Assembly (NCBI GenBank): GCA_021736575.1
Contig: JAIPFP010000021.1
Coordinates: 1 to 44,502, forward strand
Direction: 5' to 3'
Length of the DNA stretch: 44,502 bases
Source of the DNA: Pirellula sp.
GTDB lineage: Bacteria; Planctomycetota; Planctomycetia; Pirellulales; Pirellulaceae
The position numbers and the translations under genes were made by a program. The notes under the pieces were generated by a model. That model had not been told where the DNA came from, ran no database searches, and worked only from the letters and a program-made list of their open reading frames with translations. The number at the start of each line of letters is the position of its first letter. Position 1 is the stretch's first letter. Positions 1-8,935 of this stretch are shown piece after piece.

Positions 1-1860
1 AGGCGATTGGTTTTCCACGAAGTAATTCGGCTTGAACATTTTCCCGATGTCATGAAAGCAAGCGCCAACTCGAACGAGCAATCCGTTCGCCCCGATACTG
101 TCCGCTGCGGATTCCGCCAAGGCTGCTACCGAAATGCTGTGGTTGTATGTTCCTGGGGCACGCTGTGCAAGCTGCCGCAACAGCGGATGACTCATGTCGC
201 TCAATTCCAAAAGACTTAAATCCGTTTGCACGTCAAACAACTTTTCTGCAAACGGCAACAAGCCGGTCATCAATGGTCCGCACAGCAGTATGCAAATTGC
301 TTGCCATGACGCCTCAGACACGAGTTGAATTGGGAACAACGACAAGCTTGATGATTGCAAGCTACTTACACCCGGGCCGTCGGTCGAAACTCCGCCCGTC
401 TGGCCTGTCAACACCCCCAGTCCTATCACGGTCATAAACACTATGATCGCAACTCCAGCTCCTACGTAGATCAGTCGCGTTCTTGTTCTAATGCGGCCAC
501 ACAACAGAATGGCCCCAGCCCCTGCGCTTGAAAGCACAATGAATTCGGACAAGTCAACACGAGTGCTAAAGGCGATTATCAGCGACAAAGCGGCCATCAG
601 CATGAGTGCAGTAGGGCGACCAAACGCAATGGTCGCAATGATGGCCGTCAGGGTTACCGGAATGACTTCAGCCCGGAATGGATCATTCGATGCGACCACG
701 GCAAAGATAATACAAGACGACGAGAGGGCCAAAAGTCGCAGCAGTCTCCACGTGTTTTTGATAAGAGAATTGTCGAGCGACTGATAGATAAAGAAACCGC
801 AAAGCATATACAAAGCAGTGATCAATCCAACAAACGCGGCAAGCCGCTGTGTGCGTTCACCCAGACTTAATTGTTGTGTGTAAGCGACATGTTCGGCTTT
901 GAGTAAAGAAAGCTCTTTTTGGTCTAGCGTGCGTCCAATCGGAACCAATGCACCAAAGATCGGATCGTAGGATACGGTGGCTTGCTTGACGCTCGAAACC
1001 GCATCCAGTCTCGCTTGACTGCTGAGATCTTCGCGGAACGTAAGTGTCTGCGGAAGCCTTACCGTTAGGTAGTTGCTTGCCATTCGGGCGACAAGCAATG
1101 CTTCGGGTGTTCCTAATTGATTCCTGAACTCCCGTTCCAATGCGCTTCGCAACGTTGCGGCGACTTCGGCAATTCGAATGCGTTGGACTTCCGCTTCGAT
1201 TTTCTTGGATTCGTCACCTATTTGGAAAACGAGTATGTAACGTCGATTCCCCTTTTCGATGTCGTGGTCCAGTGATTTGAGCAGCCCAAGCTCTTCGAAC
1301 GGCCGAAAGACCTCATGGAGTGCAAAATCAAATCGCGAGACGTCCGTGTCGGTTGCGAATATGGTCTGAACGGCTGATAATGCTTGTTCATATGTGAGCG
1401 GTTTCTCATCCGGGTTGAGCACGGTGGCTCCAAAGGAGTCGAGAGTCTGCTGTTGCACTTTGGTTAACGCGGTTGCGTCCGCCGCATCAAGGACAGAACG
1501 CAAAGCGTCCTTGACTGCCGTACGAAGCTGAATGAGCGGCTCTCGATTGTTTTGGTATATGCAGAGCACTTCGCGAGCCGCTTGCATGCGCAACGCGTCC
1601 GTCTTGACTTCATCGACTACTTTAAAAGGCACTCGAGCCAGTATGGCGCGTTGAGGGATGAAGCCCTTGCGATATCCAAACGGCGGTTCCCAACCTCGAA
1701 CAAACACCGTTATCAATACAGCGGCAGCGACTGCGATGCCCAATCTGGAAAGTGCATCCAAGGACGTGAAACGATCCAACTGTTGTCGCCATGGATAGCG
1801 ATCGACTCGCAGGTTTGCAGCTCTTTCGCTGCGTGTTTTCGCGTTTTGCGTCGAGGACAT
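1..1860 (-). CDS. 7TM-HD family membrane phosphohydrolase (partial, C-terminus off window)
   Basis: The reading frame is open from ATG at 1860 down to base 1 (620 codons) and leaves the window, so the C-terminus is missing. A hydrophobic segment near residues 35-50 is followed by a long extracytoplasmic region and then several membrane segments from about residue 335 to 510. After these comes an HD domain: TYNHS supplies the first metal His (H574) and FHDIGK the HD pair (H603, D604). This order matches the 7TMR-HD (PgpH/YqfF-like) family, in which characterised members hydrolyse cyclic di-AMP. Cyclic di-AMP as substrate here is inference. It starts 16 bases after the phoH stop. A phoH neighbour is common for this family, and ybeY often follows, which would lie outside the window. 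Confidence 0.85.
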   Translation of the reverse strand, partial: MSSTQNAKTRSERAANLRVDRYPWRQQLDRFTSLDALSRLGIAVAAAVLITVFVRGWEPPFGYRKGFIPQRAILARVPFKVVDEVKTDALRMQAAREVLCIYQNNREPLIQLRTAVKDALRSVLDAADATALTKVQQQTLDSFGATVLNPDEKPLTYEQALSAVQTIFATDTDVSRFDFALHEVFRPFEELGLLKSLDHDIEKGNRRYILVFQIGDESKKIEAEVQRIRIAEVAATLRSALEREFRNQLGTPEALLVARMASNYLTVRLPQTLTFREDLSSQARLDAVSSVKQATVSYDPIFGALVPIGRTLDQKELSLLKAEHVAYTQQLSLGERTQRLAAFVGLITALYMLCGFFIYQSLDNSLIKNTWRLLRLLALSSSCIIFAVVASNDPFRAEVIPVTLTAIIATIAFGRPTALMLMAALSLIIAFSTRVDLSEFIVLSSAGAGAILLCGRIRTRTRLIYVGAGVAIIVFMTVIGLGVLTGQTGGVSTDGPGVSSLQSSSLSLFPIQLVSEASWQAICILLCGPLMTGLLPFAEKLFDVQTDLSLLELSDMSHPLLRQLAQRAPGTYNHSISVAALAESAADSIGANGLLVRVGACFHDIGKMFKPNYFVENQSP

Positions 1861-1876
1861 ATGTATCTAATCGAAT

Positions 1877-2863
1877 CTAGCGCTCGCCGGCGGGGGAAGT
1901 ACGACTTCCCTGTAAGCCTTCATGCCTTGTGCCGTCATAAGCTGCAACGATTTTTCGAACCAATGGATGGCGGACGATATCGCTCTCATCCAAACGGATG
2001 AAGCTGATTCCTGGGATTCCATGCAATCGTTGGACGGCATCGCGCAAGCCACTGGTCACGCCCGATGGCAGATCCACTTGCGTAATATCGCCCGACACCA
2101 CGATTTTGGATCCCTCACCCATTCTGGTCAAAAACATCTTCATCTGTGCGACCGTCGCATTTTGTGCTTCATCCAATATAACAAACGCCTGATTGAGTGT
2201 GCGCCCTCGCATGTAAGCCAACGGAATCACCTCGATCAAGTCTTGCTCTCTCAAGAATTTCACCTGATCAAAGTCAACCATTTCGTTGATCGCGTCAAGA
2301 AGCGGTCGCAAATAGGGGTTCAGTTTTTCGTGCAGATCTCCTGGCAAATAACCCAAGCTTTCGCCCGCTTCCACCGCCGGGCGAACCAATACAATTTTCT
2401 TGATCGATTTGCTTTTGAGAGCCTCAACGGCTGTCGCGACAGCAAGATACGTTTTGCCACAACCTGCCGGCCCGATGCAAAAGGTCATGTCGTGTTGTCG
2501 GATGGCTTCTACATACGTCGCTTGCCCTTCGGTTCGAGGGCGAATGCGTCGACCGGCGTTTCCAATCGCAAGTTCGATTCGTTCGATTGCTGGAGAGCCG
2601 CGTGCGACTGTGGCTTGGGTGAGTGCTTCAGCTACTTCATCCTGCCCAATCGCCCCATGGCGAACGACTTTGTCTTTAAGTCTTTCCAGGATTTCAGTGG
2701 CCAGTCTGACGGATTCCGCAGGACCTGAAATTCGAATCTGCCCATTGCGATGTGTGATAGCAACGGCCAATTGGTTGCGGACCAATCTCAAATTGTTGTC
2801 CTGCGGACCAAACAGTTGCAGAGCAAGTTGGGGATCGGAAAGAGTAAGAGTCGATTCGGACAT
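1877..2863 (-). CDS. phoH: PhoH-like ATPase
   Basis: A 328-residue cytosolic P-loop protein. The N-terminal ~100 residues look like the KH-like domain of PhoH family proteins. The Walker A motif GPAGCGKT lies at about residues 131-138 and Walker B appears as FVILDEAQNA, both typical of PhoH. Family members are ATPases linked to RNA metabolism; the exact role is not settled. I chose the ATG at 2863 (MSESTLTL) rather than an in-frame upstream start at 2953, because the longer form would overlap the end of cdsA and adds a non-family N-terminus. The gene lies 17 bases after cdsA and 16 bases before the HD phosphohydrolase, so all three are likely co-transcribed. Confidence 0.92.
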   Translation of the reverse strand: MSESTLTLSDPQLALQLFGPQDNNLRLVRNQLAVAITHRNGQIRISGPAESVRLATEILERLKDKVVRHGAIGQDEVAEALTQATVARGSPAIERIELAIGNAGRRIRPRTEGQATYVEAIRQHDMTFCIGPAGCGKTYLAVATAVEALKSKSIKKIVLVRPAVEAGESLGYLPGDLHEKLNPYLRPLLDAINEMVDFDQVKFLREQDLIEVIPLAYMRGRTLNQAFVILDEAQNATVAQMKMFLTRMGEGSKIVVSGDITQVDLPSGVTSGLRDAVQRLHGIPGISFIRLDESDIVRHPLVRKIVAAYDGTRHEGLQGSRTSPAGER

Positions 2864-2880
2864 GCAGTAGAACAATTCGT

Positions 2881-3816
2881 TCAAGTGAGTTTGGCGATTA
2901 TACCAAGATAGCCGACAATTGCTGTCGGCAACAAGGAATCTGTAACATCCCACACACCTCCTAAGCCAGGTAGCAGTGTTCCGCTATCCTTTGCCCCAAC
3001 TGCTCGCTTAATCATCGATTCCAGCAAATCCCCTACAAGACCTACCAGCGTCAAAAGGCAACCAAGCAGAGCGGGTCCCCACCACGTTGTCCCGGCTGTG
3101 CCACCGCACATCGGCAACAACAATCGGAGGAAGACGTAAGCGATGACGACACTCATGAGCATTCCGCCGATGAGTCCCTCGACCGTTTTGCCGGGACTTA
3201 TGGCGGATATCAATTTGTGTCGGCCCATGGATTTCCCTGCAAAATACGCACCGGTATCTGCGAACTTCACGATCGCCAACATCGAGATCAAGTTGAGGAT
3301 ACCTTGCAACGAGCTCCCTTGCATTCGAACAAGAAACCAGACGCTCATACAACCAACGATATACACGATCACGAAGCAGGACAAGATCCACGCTAGAGTT
3401 GTTCGCTCGCCATGCGACGTTTCGAGCGGCATCGTTTGTTGAGTTCGCTGGAACGAATAGAGAGCATGAACGCCGCTGCTACCAACCCCAGTCAAAACGC
3501 CGATCAGAATCCAACCCGCTCGACCGACGGGGCAATCCGCAGGGTAAGAAACGCTCATCACGAAGCTATACCACAAAGGAAACATGCAAACCACACATGC
3601 GATCGCGCTGTGAACGAGCAAGCTCTTCGGCGAAACATACCACTTGCGTGCGAGAAGCTGACTTGCCTCCCAACCCGTCCCCAGCGTAAATGCGATGAAC
3701 AGTGGAATCAACCACATACCCGCTTGGCCACCGACGGGCCATTTCAGATCTAAGCCAATGGACAAGAGCGCGACGCATATCAAACAGGCCGCTGAAATCA
3801 GTCTCCGGTTAAGCAT
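2881..3816 (-). CDS. cdsA: phosphatidate cytidylyltransferase
   Basis: A 311-residue polytopic membrane protein predicted to convert phosphatidate and CTP to CDP-diacylglycerol, the branch point of phospholipid synthesis. The C-terminal signature region (about residues 267-296) reads SMIKRAVGAKDSG then LLPGLGGVWDVTDSLL. The KR and KD residues and final acidic residues of the CdsA signature are present. The usual PGHGG is PGLGG, and the usual D-R-x-D is D-V-T-D. An upstream ISPGKTVEG segment also fits the family. No strong Shine-Dalgarno precedes ATG 3816. The gap to ychF is 48 bases. Confidence 0.88.
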   Translation of the reverse strand: MLNRRLISAACLICVALLSIGLDLKWPVGGQAGMWLIPLFIAFTLGTGWEASQLLARKWYVSPKSLLVHSAIACVVCMFPLWYSFVMSVSYPADCPVGRAGWILIGVLTGVGSSGVHALYSFQRTQQTMPLETSHGERTTLAWILSCFVIVYIVGCMSVWFLVRMQGSSLQGILNLISMLAIVKFADTGAYFAGKSMGRHKLISAISPGKTVEGLIGGMLMSVVIAYVFLRLLLPMCGGTAGTTWWGPALLGCLLTLVGLVGDLLESMIKRAVGAKDSGTLLPGLGGVWDVTDSLLPTAIVGYLGIIAKLT

Positions 3817-3864
3817 AGAATGTGTTGTCTTTCTTGCAGTCTATGCAATGTGTCGCCGACTCCA

Positions 3865-4956
3865 TCAAACGTTGAATAAGAAGTGACAGATGTCGCCATC
3901 TTGCATAACGTACGTTTTTCCTTCGGTTCTCAGCTTGCCAGCTAACCGAATCTCCTTTTCGCTCCCGTATTTTTCCAGGTCGTCCAACGAAAAGACTTCG
4001 CAGCGAATAAAACCGCGTTCGAAATCGCTATGGATTACGCCAGCCCCTTGCGGAGCCGTCGCACCGACAGGAACCGTCCAAGCTCGAACTTCCTTTTCGC
4101 CTGCAGTGAAGTAGCTTTGTAGTCCGAGCGTTTGATAGGCTCGTTGCGCGACAACTTGCAGAGCCGGTTGTTCAAGCCCAACGGCTGCGAGCATTTCGCT
4201 ACGGTCGGGGTCGTCGAGTTCAGCGATTTCGGCCTCAAGCTTGGCGCATACCGGGACAACTTGTGCACCCACTTTCTCAGCGTAGACGCGGATTTTGGAA
4301 ACCAATTCGCTGGTACCTTGCAAATCATTCTCGTCGACATTGGCGATGAAAAGGATGGGTTTTGCGGTCATCAAACCAAAGCTGGCGATGGCTTTGGCTT
4401 CCGATTCGTCCATCTTGAGTTTTCTCAGGGGCAGATACTTGTTCAATTGCTCGAGACAGGTTTGGATGCCGCTAACTCGCAGTTTGGCTTCTTTGTCGCC
4501 GCCACGACCTGCGCGTTCTGCCTTGGGCAGCGCGTTTTCCAACGTTTGAATGTCGGAGAACATCAACTCCATTTCAATGGTTTCAATATCCGCCAACGGA
4601 TCGACTTTCCCGCCAACGTGGGTTACGTCGGGATCGATGAAGCAACGCACGACTTGGAGGATAGCGTCGACTTCGCGGATGTGACTCAAGAACTTGTTGC
4701 CAAGCCCTTGACCTTCACTCGCACCTTTGACAATGCCGGCGATATCCACCAGCTTGAGCATGGCTGGTATGACCTTTTGAGGGCCAACCAGCTTAGCAAT
4801 TCGATCTAAACGATTGTCGGGGACACTGATGATCCCTTCGTTAGGGTCGATGGTGCAGAACGGATAATTTGCGGCTTGAGCCGATTGCGAACCGGTCAGC
4901 GCATTGAACAACGTACTTTTGCCTACATTGGGTAGGCCAACAATTCCAGCTTCCAT
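3865..4956 (-). CDS. ychF: YchF/OLA1 family ATPase
   Basis: A 363-residue TRAFAC-class NTPase. The P-loop GLPNVGKST is at residues 7-15, and the switch region [17 protein letters not shown] is clear. The position normally occupied by NKxD reads NVDE, which agrees with the known ATP rather than GTP preference of YchF/OLA1 proteins. The C-terminal TGS-like domain ends in CHFLFNV, the usual family ending. YchF associates with ribosomes and is linked to translation and redox stress. It starts 15 bases after lysS, so the two are probably in one transcript. Confidence 0.95.
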   Translation of the reverse strand: MEAGIVGLPNVGKSTLFNALTGSQSAQAANYPFCTIDPNEGIISVPDNRLDRIAKLVGPQKVIPAMLKLVDIAGIVKGASEGQGLGNKFLSHIREVDAILQVVRCFIDPDVTHVGGKVDPLADIETIEMELMFSDIQTLENALPKAERAGRGGDKEAKLRVSGIQTCLEQLNKYLPLRKLKMDESEAKAIASFGLMTAKPILFIANVDENDLQGTSELVSKIRVYAEKVGAQVVPVCAKLEAEIAELDDPDRSEMLAAVGLEQPALQVVAQRAYQTLGLQSYFTAGEKEVRAWTVPVGATAPQGAGVIHSDFERGFIRCEVFSLDDLEKYGSEKEIRLAGKLRTEGKTYVMQDGDICHFLFNV

Positions 4957-4971
4957 TTTGGGGCGAACGTC

Positions 4972-6579
4972 CTAGCTTTCGTGGCGCATGAGTGGGAACA
5001 GTACAACGTCGCGAATGCTGCGCGAGTTTGTTAGCAACATAATAAGTCGATCGATACCAATTCCGAGACCTCCTGCGGGAGGCATACCGTACCTGAGCGC
5101 ACGAACGAAATCGGTATCCATTTTGGCCATTGAATCTTCTTCCGCCATGCCGTCGAGCTGGGTCTTAAACAACTCTTCCTGAAGGATCGGGTCATTGAGT
5201 TCGGTGTACGCGTTGGCCAATTCCATCCCATGAATAAACAGTTCAAACCGTTCTGCAATATCCGGATTGCCCGCCTTTCGCTTGGTCAATGGGCAAATGC
5301 TGGCCGGGTAGTCGATGACAAAGATCGGACCGATGAGCGAGTCCTCGACTTTTTCTTCGAAGACTTCGCTCTTGATAACGTCAGGGTGCTTGCCCGTTGT
5401 GACGATGCCGAGTTTCCGAGCGAGTTGAGCGATTCCTTCGCTGTCGGAGGTCTTCAAACCCGTGTGTTCTTCGAATAGATCGCTGTACGTTCTGCGTTGG
5501 AATGGCGGAGTAAAGTCGATATCGAGGTCACCCCATTTTAGCTTGTAGCCTTGGCCCGTCGCCTCGATCGCTTCGACGATGATTTGTTGCGTCAGGTCCA
5601 TCATGGTTTCGTAATTGGCATACGCCCAATAGAGTTCGATCATCGTGAACTCTGGATTATGTTTTGGACTAATCCCTTCGTTTCGATAGACCCGTCCCAT
5701 TTCATACACTCGCTCGATACCCCCCACCAACAATCGCTTGAGGTGAAGTTCGAGCGCGATTCGCAGGAACAATTTCATGTCGAGCGCGTTGTGGTGTGTG
5801 ACGAACGGACGGGCGGCCGCACCACCCGCGATCGTGTGCAATGTCGGGCCCTCGACTTCGACGAACTGATGTTTGGCCAACGTCGCTCGGATCGAGTGAA
5901 CGATCTTCGTCCGATTCAAAAACGTATGCAGTGAGTCGGTATTGTAAGTCAAATCGACGTACCGCATTCGCTGACGAAGTTCGGCATCTTGGAGCCCCGC
6001 GTGTTTTTCGGGTGGCGGCTCAAGTGTCTTGGTCATGAAATGCAGTTTGCTCGCGAACACGGTCAGTTCGCCCGTGTTAGTTCGTCCTAATCGGCCATCA
6101 ATACCGACAAGGTCACCAAAGTCGAGGAGTTTGGCGAGATCGAAGTCTTCGTCGGAGACATGTCCCTTGGCGATCATGATTTGGATGTCGCCAGTCCAGT
6201 CGCGAATGTTCAAGAAGAAAAGCTTGCCTGCGGTCCGGAGCAGCATGATCCGGCCTGCGACGCGAACGATTGGCCCAACTTCCTCGCCCGGGCCTTGACT
6301 GGCTTTCCAGCCCTTGTAATCAAAGCTTGCACGAACCTCCGAAGTGTCATTTTGCCCTTTTTCCGAAGGCGGAAAGTTAGGTAAAGGAATTAAGGAACCG
6401 TCTTCTTTGCGGAAATGAATTTGTGCCGCCAGTTCACGAACCGGGCCGATAAACGTCCGATCGTCGAATCGTGCTCCCCAAGGATCTAGGCCAAGTGCTT
6501 CGATTTTCTTGAGTTTTTCAAGCCTTGCTGCTTGATGGACACCTAAACCGGTGTTGTCTTGTTCGAGAGAATCGGCCAT
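4972..6579 (-). CDS. lysS: lysyl-tRNA synthetase, class II
   Basis: A 535-residue enzyme that charges tRNA-Lys. An N-terminal OB-fold (RVAGRIMLLRTAGKLFFLNI) precedes the class II catalytic core. Motif 2 appears as YRNEGISPKHNPEFTMIELY and motif 3 as GLGIGIDRLIMLLT near the C-terminus. The N-terminal domain carries an insert with a run of prolines (LPNFPPSEKGQ) between the opening helix and the OB-fold. I chose ATG 6579 (MADSLEQDN), because an in-frame start at 6696 would add 39 residues without family character and overlap the divergent receiver gene at 6677. First gene of the five-gene minus-strand run. Confidence 0.95.
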   Translation of the reverse strand: MADSLEQDNTGLGVHQAARLEKLKKIEALGLDPWGARFDDRTFIGPVRELAAQIHFRKEDGSLIPLPNFPPSEKGQNDTSEVRASFDYKGWKASQGPGEEVGPIVRVAGRIMLLRTAGKLFFLNIRDWTGDIQIMIAKGHVSDEDFDLAKLLDFGDLVGIDGRLGRTNTGELTVFASKLHFMTKTLEPPPEKHAGLQDAELRQRMRYVDLTYNTDSLHTFLNRTKIVHSIRATLAKHQFVEVEGPTLHTIAGGAAARPFVTHHNALDMKLFLRIALELHLKRLLVGGIERVYEMGRVYRNEGISPKHNPEFTMIELYWAYANYETMMDLTQQIIVEAIEATGQGYKLKWGDLDIDFTPPFQRRTYSDLFEEHTGLKTSDSEGIAQLARKLGIVTTGKHPDVIKSEVFEEKVEDSLIGPIFVIDYPASICPLTKRKAGNPDIAERFELFIHGMELANAYTELNDPILQEELFKTQLDGMAEEDSMAKMDTDFVRALRYGMPPAGGLGIGIDRLIMLLTNSRSIRDVVLFPLMRHES

Positions 6580-6676
6580 GTTTGAGCAAATGAATGGGTT
6601 TTGAATTGATTCGGGCTGTTCCGGTCCGAATAGATTCGTTTCGCCCGGACCGAAGTGCAGATTGTAGGAAAATGTG

Positions 6677-7132
6677 ATGGAAAACCAAGCTGTCAAAGCA
6701 CCAATGGTGCTAATTGTTGAAAGTGATCCCTTGCTACTGACCGGGATGTCAGCGATTTTGGATCAACGGGGATACCGATGTTTTTTGGCAAGGAACGTGG
6801 CAACGGGTCTCAAAGCAACCCAAGCGATGCCATTTGATTTGATCGTTTTGTCGTTTGAGCGAGACGCTTTAGAGGCTGCAAAAAATGCCTGCGAATTGCG
6901 GGGGGATGCAGCCTCGCGTGAACTTCCGGTTTTGTTTGTAGCGGACGCATTCGAAAACGCCTGGATTGAGCCACTGAACTTGGCGGGTGGTGTCTATTGT
7001 CTGCCAAAGCCTTTTGATCCAGACGTGTTTTTGGACTTGGTAGAAAAAGTGCTTTGCTTGCCACATTTGGCTGTTGCCAAAATAGCGCCCCCCAAAGCCC
7101 ACTTCGCCAAAGATTGGGTGCGATTGACTTGA
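6677..7132 (+). CDS. degenerate response-regulator receiver protein
   Basis: A 151-residue protein with the fold pattern of a CheY-like receiver and no output domain. The beta-1 segment VLIVESD retains acidic residues (E15, D17) and the beta-5 segment ends LPKPF with the conserved Lys (K111). At the phospho-acceptor position after DLIVL the residue is Ser (S59) rather than Asp. The protein may therefore act without phosphorylation or as a structural or inhibitory partner; that is inference. ATG 6677 has an AGGAA Shine-Dalgarno at 6666-6670 with suitable spacing; a GTG lies just before it at 6674. No kinase gene is adjacent. Confidence 0.7.
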   Translation: MENQAVKAPMVLIVESDPLLLTGMSAILDQRGYRCFLARNVATGLKATQAMPFDLIVLSFERDALEAAKNACELRGDAASRELPVLFVADAFENAWIEPLNLAGGVYCLPKPFDPDVFLDLVEKVLCLPHLAVAKIAPPKAHFAKDWVRLT

Positions 7133-7167
7133 AAACCGAGCGATAACAGCAAAGAAAATCGGATAGC

Positions 7168-7305
7168 GTTCGCGACTGGTTGCCTCGCTACACGGGACGA
7201 GAACTTGCGGACTTTGCAAGCTACCTCTTGGCCATTAGGATCGTCGCATTGATCGAATTACGCGATTCCGGCGAATCGGTAAAGCATCTTCGCGTTGAAT
7301 CTTAG
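7168..7305 (+). pseudogene. orphan coding-like fragment without a start codon
   Basis: A 45-codon frame that ends TAG at 7303-7305 and reads VRDWLPRYTGRELADFASYL followed by AIRIVALIELRDSGESVKHL. It has amphipathic, protein-like composition but no ATG or GTG, and an in-frame stop lies at 7144; a TTG at 7180 is the only candidate start. It may be the remnant of a decayed gene. The RYTG..L.DF..Y phrase faintly recalls AMP nucleosidase-type proteins, from memory only. It lies between the receiver gene and the convergent acylphosphatase gene. It could also be chance. Confidence 0.22.
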
Positions 7306-7308
7306 GCT

Positions 7309-7578
7309 TTATCTTTTGATTGCGAACCCATCGAACTCTCCGCTGGGCTCGGAATCGAATCGATCGATGGATTTGATCCTTCCGGATACGGAGGTTTGTA
7401 TTTCGTCGACGAACCGCTGGATTTCGTCGCGCTCTCCTTCGACAACAATCTTGACTCGTCCATCGTCAAGATTCTCGACTGTTCCAGAGACAACAAACGA
7501 TCGGGCTATCTCGGTGGTCCGATAGCGAAAACCAACGCCTTGAACGTGGCCTGAGACAAAAAGGGTTGCCCGTTTCAT
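7309..7578 (-). CDS. acyP: acylphosphatase
   Basis: An 89-residue enzyme of typical acylphosphatase length, hydrolysing carboxyl-phosphate bonds. The family signature SGHVQGVGFRYRT (residues 9-21) carries the catalytic Arg (R18), and GTVENLDDGRVKIVVEG carries the catalytic Asn (N36). It starts 9 bases after the desaturase stop on the same strand, so the two are likely transcribed together. The physiological substrate of bacterial acylphosphatases is generally unknown. Confidence 0.93.
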   Translation of the reverse strand: MKRATLFVSGHVQGVGFRYRTTEIARSFVVSGTVENLDDGRVKIVVEGERDEIQRFVDEIQTSVSGRIKSIDRFDSEPSGEFDGFAIKR

Positions 7579-7587
7579 CGGCCAAGT

Positions 7588-8607
7588 TTAGGCGGCCAAA
7601 CGATCGGCGTTCTTTCGCTTTTTGTCCGTCATGCTCTGCAAGTCAACAACGTCTTTGGCTAGTCCAAGTGCCCGCAGGACTCGGATGGCCAAGAAAGTCA
7701 TGTCGAATTCCCACCATTTGTGACCGTGCTGAGCCAATCGTGGGTGAGCATGATGATTATTGTGCCAGCCTTCGCCGTAAGCGATGACAGCAACCCACCA
7801 AAGGTTTCGGCTATCGTCGCGTGTTTCGTAGTTCTTGTATCCCCAAATGTGCGAGGCCGAATTGACAAACCATGTCGTATGGAGCACCGCCACCATTCGC
7901 ACGCAAACAACCCAAACCAGCCATGAAATAGCCAAGGACGAGCCACCCATCCAATATCCGGTCGCGGTAATTGCCGTGGCAAAGGCAATGTGGATTCCGA
8001 GGAACCACTTTTCCAAAAACATCAAGTACTTATCTTTGATCAAATCCGGGACCCACTTGCGAGCAAATCCCTCTGGATCGCCATTATCCGTACTGAAAGC
8101 TAGCCATTGGGCGTGAGCCCACCAGGGGCCGTCGTGAGGCGAGTGTGGATCACCAGGCAGATCACTGTACGCATGATGCTTGCGATGGTTTGCGGTCCAA
8201 CTAATGGGTCCACCCTCGCCTGCCAAAGTACCGATCGTTGCAAACACATTGCACAACCATTTTGGCAAAACCAATCCAGTATGTGTCAACAATCGATGAA
8301 ATCCAAGGCAAATGCCAAGACTTCCTGTCATCCAGTGAAGCAAAACCGCCAAGCCGAGTGCGCTCCAAGTAAAGGACCAAGGAGCATAGAGAGCGCCGAT
8401 ATGCAAGGCGATCAGCCAGATGGTAGCACCCCACTGAATGTTCCAAACCGTTGGTACTGGGGATTGTTTCGCGGTTCCGCCAGCAGATGGAATACCCGCA
8501 AGCAAGACCTCTTCGAGTTGGGGTTGCGGCGGGGCTATCATCGTGCCTGCGTGATGCTGGTGATATTGCTGATTGAGCGTATCCACATTTGCATCTTTGC
8601 CTAACAT
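7588..8607 (-). CDS. fatty acid / acyl-CoA desaturase (membrane diiron)
   Basis: A 339-residue membrane desaturase. The three histidine boxes are complete: HRLLTH (104-109), HRKHH (141-145) and HNNHH (282-286), which ligate the diiron centre. Hydrophobic pairs flank the boxes. The family introduces a cis double bond, usually delta-9, into acyl chains and needs an electron donor, which is not encoded nearby. ATG 8607 is preferred over an upstream in-frame start, because AGGAA lies 7 bases before it on the minus strand (8615-8619). The N-terminal 50 residues are hydrophilic with a His-rich stretch. Confidence 0.9.
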   Translation of the reverse strand: MLGKDANVDTLNQQYHQHHAGTMIAPPQPQLEEVLLAGIPSAGGTAKQSPVPTVWNIQWGATIWLIALHIGALYAPWSFTWSALGLAVLLHWMTGSLGICLGFHRLLTHTGLVLPKWLCNVFATIGTLAGEGGPISWTANHRKHHAYSDLPGDPHSPHDGPWWAHAQWLAFSTDNGDPEGFARKWVPDLIKDKYLMFLEKWFLGIHIAFATAITATGYWMGGSSLAISWLVWVVCVRMVAVLHTTWFVNSASHIWGYKNYETRDDSRNLWWVAVIAYGEGWHNNHHAHPRLAQHGHKWWEFDMTFLAIRVLRALGLAKDVVDLQSMTDKKRKNADRLAA

Positions 8608-8935
8608 ACCAATATTCCTAGGTGTTAATGATAATTTGAAACGATAATGGGTGGTCAAAACCCTTGCGGGCGTTCTGCTTTAGTCGCTTGCTGATACATA
8701 CATTAACGCCGTTTTCGGTTTGTGTATGTCCGAGATTGGTTGTCGATGTGTCAAAGATTTGTAAAAGTCCATTTGGCGCATCAATTCCCAGGCTTTCGGG
8801 CATTCAATTCGTCAAAATTCATGGGTTTGACATGAAATCCCAAATGAATTGGTAGGGTACTTTCTTAGGTACAACCCGGCTATCTTCGGTAATCGTGCCA
8901 TGCCTAGTCACACGAAAAACTGCGACAGCACAACT
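8608..8935. other. 328-base intergenic region upstream of the desaturase
   Basis: It lies between the dehydrogenase stop and the desaturase start, both on the minus strand. It should contain the desaturase promoter. A minus-strand TTGACA near 8750 could be a -35 box, but I could not match a convincing -10 to it. No gene, repeat or strong hairpin was seen. Confidence 0.4.
8615..8619 (-). promoter_or_regulatory. Shine-Dalgarno of the desaturase gene
   Basis: AGGAA on the minus strand, 7 bases before ATG 8607. It decides the start in favour of the 339-residue form. Confidence 0.6.

Noticed and set aside
1922-2728. 268-codon plus-strand frame antisense to phoH
   Set aside because: The minus strand encodes a clear PhoH protein with Walker motifs; the antisense frame has no family features.
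4132-4809. 225-codon plus-strand frame antisense to ychF
   Set aside because: YchF on the other strand has full motif support; this is a shadow frame caused by codon bias.
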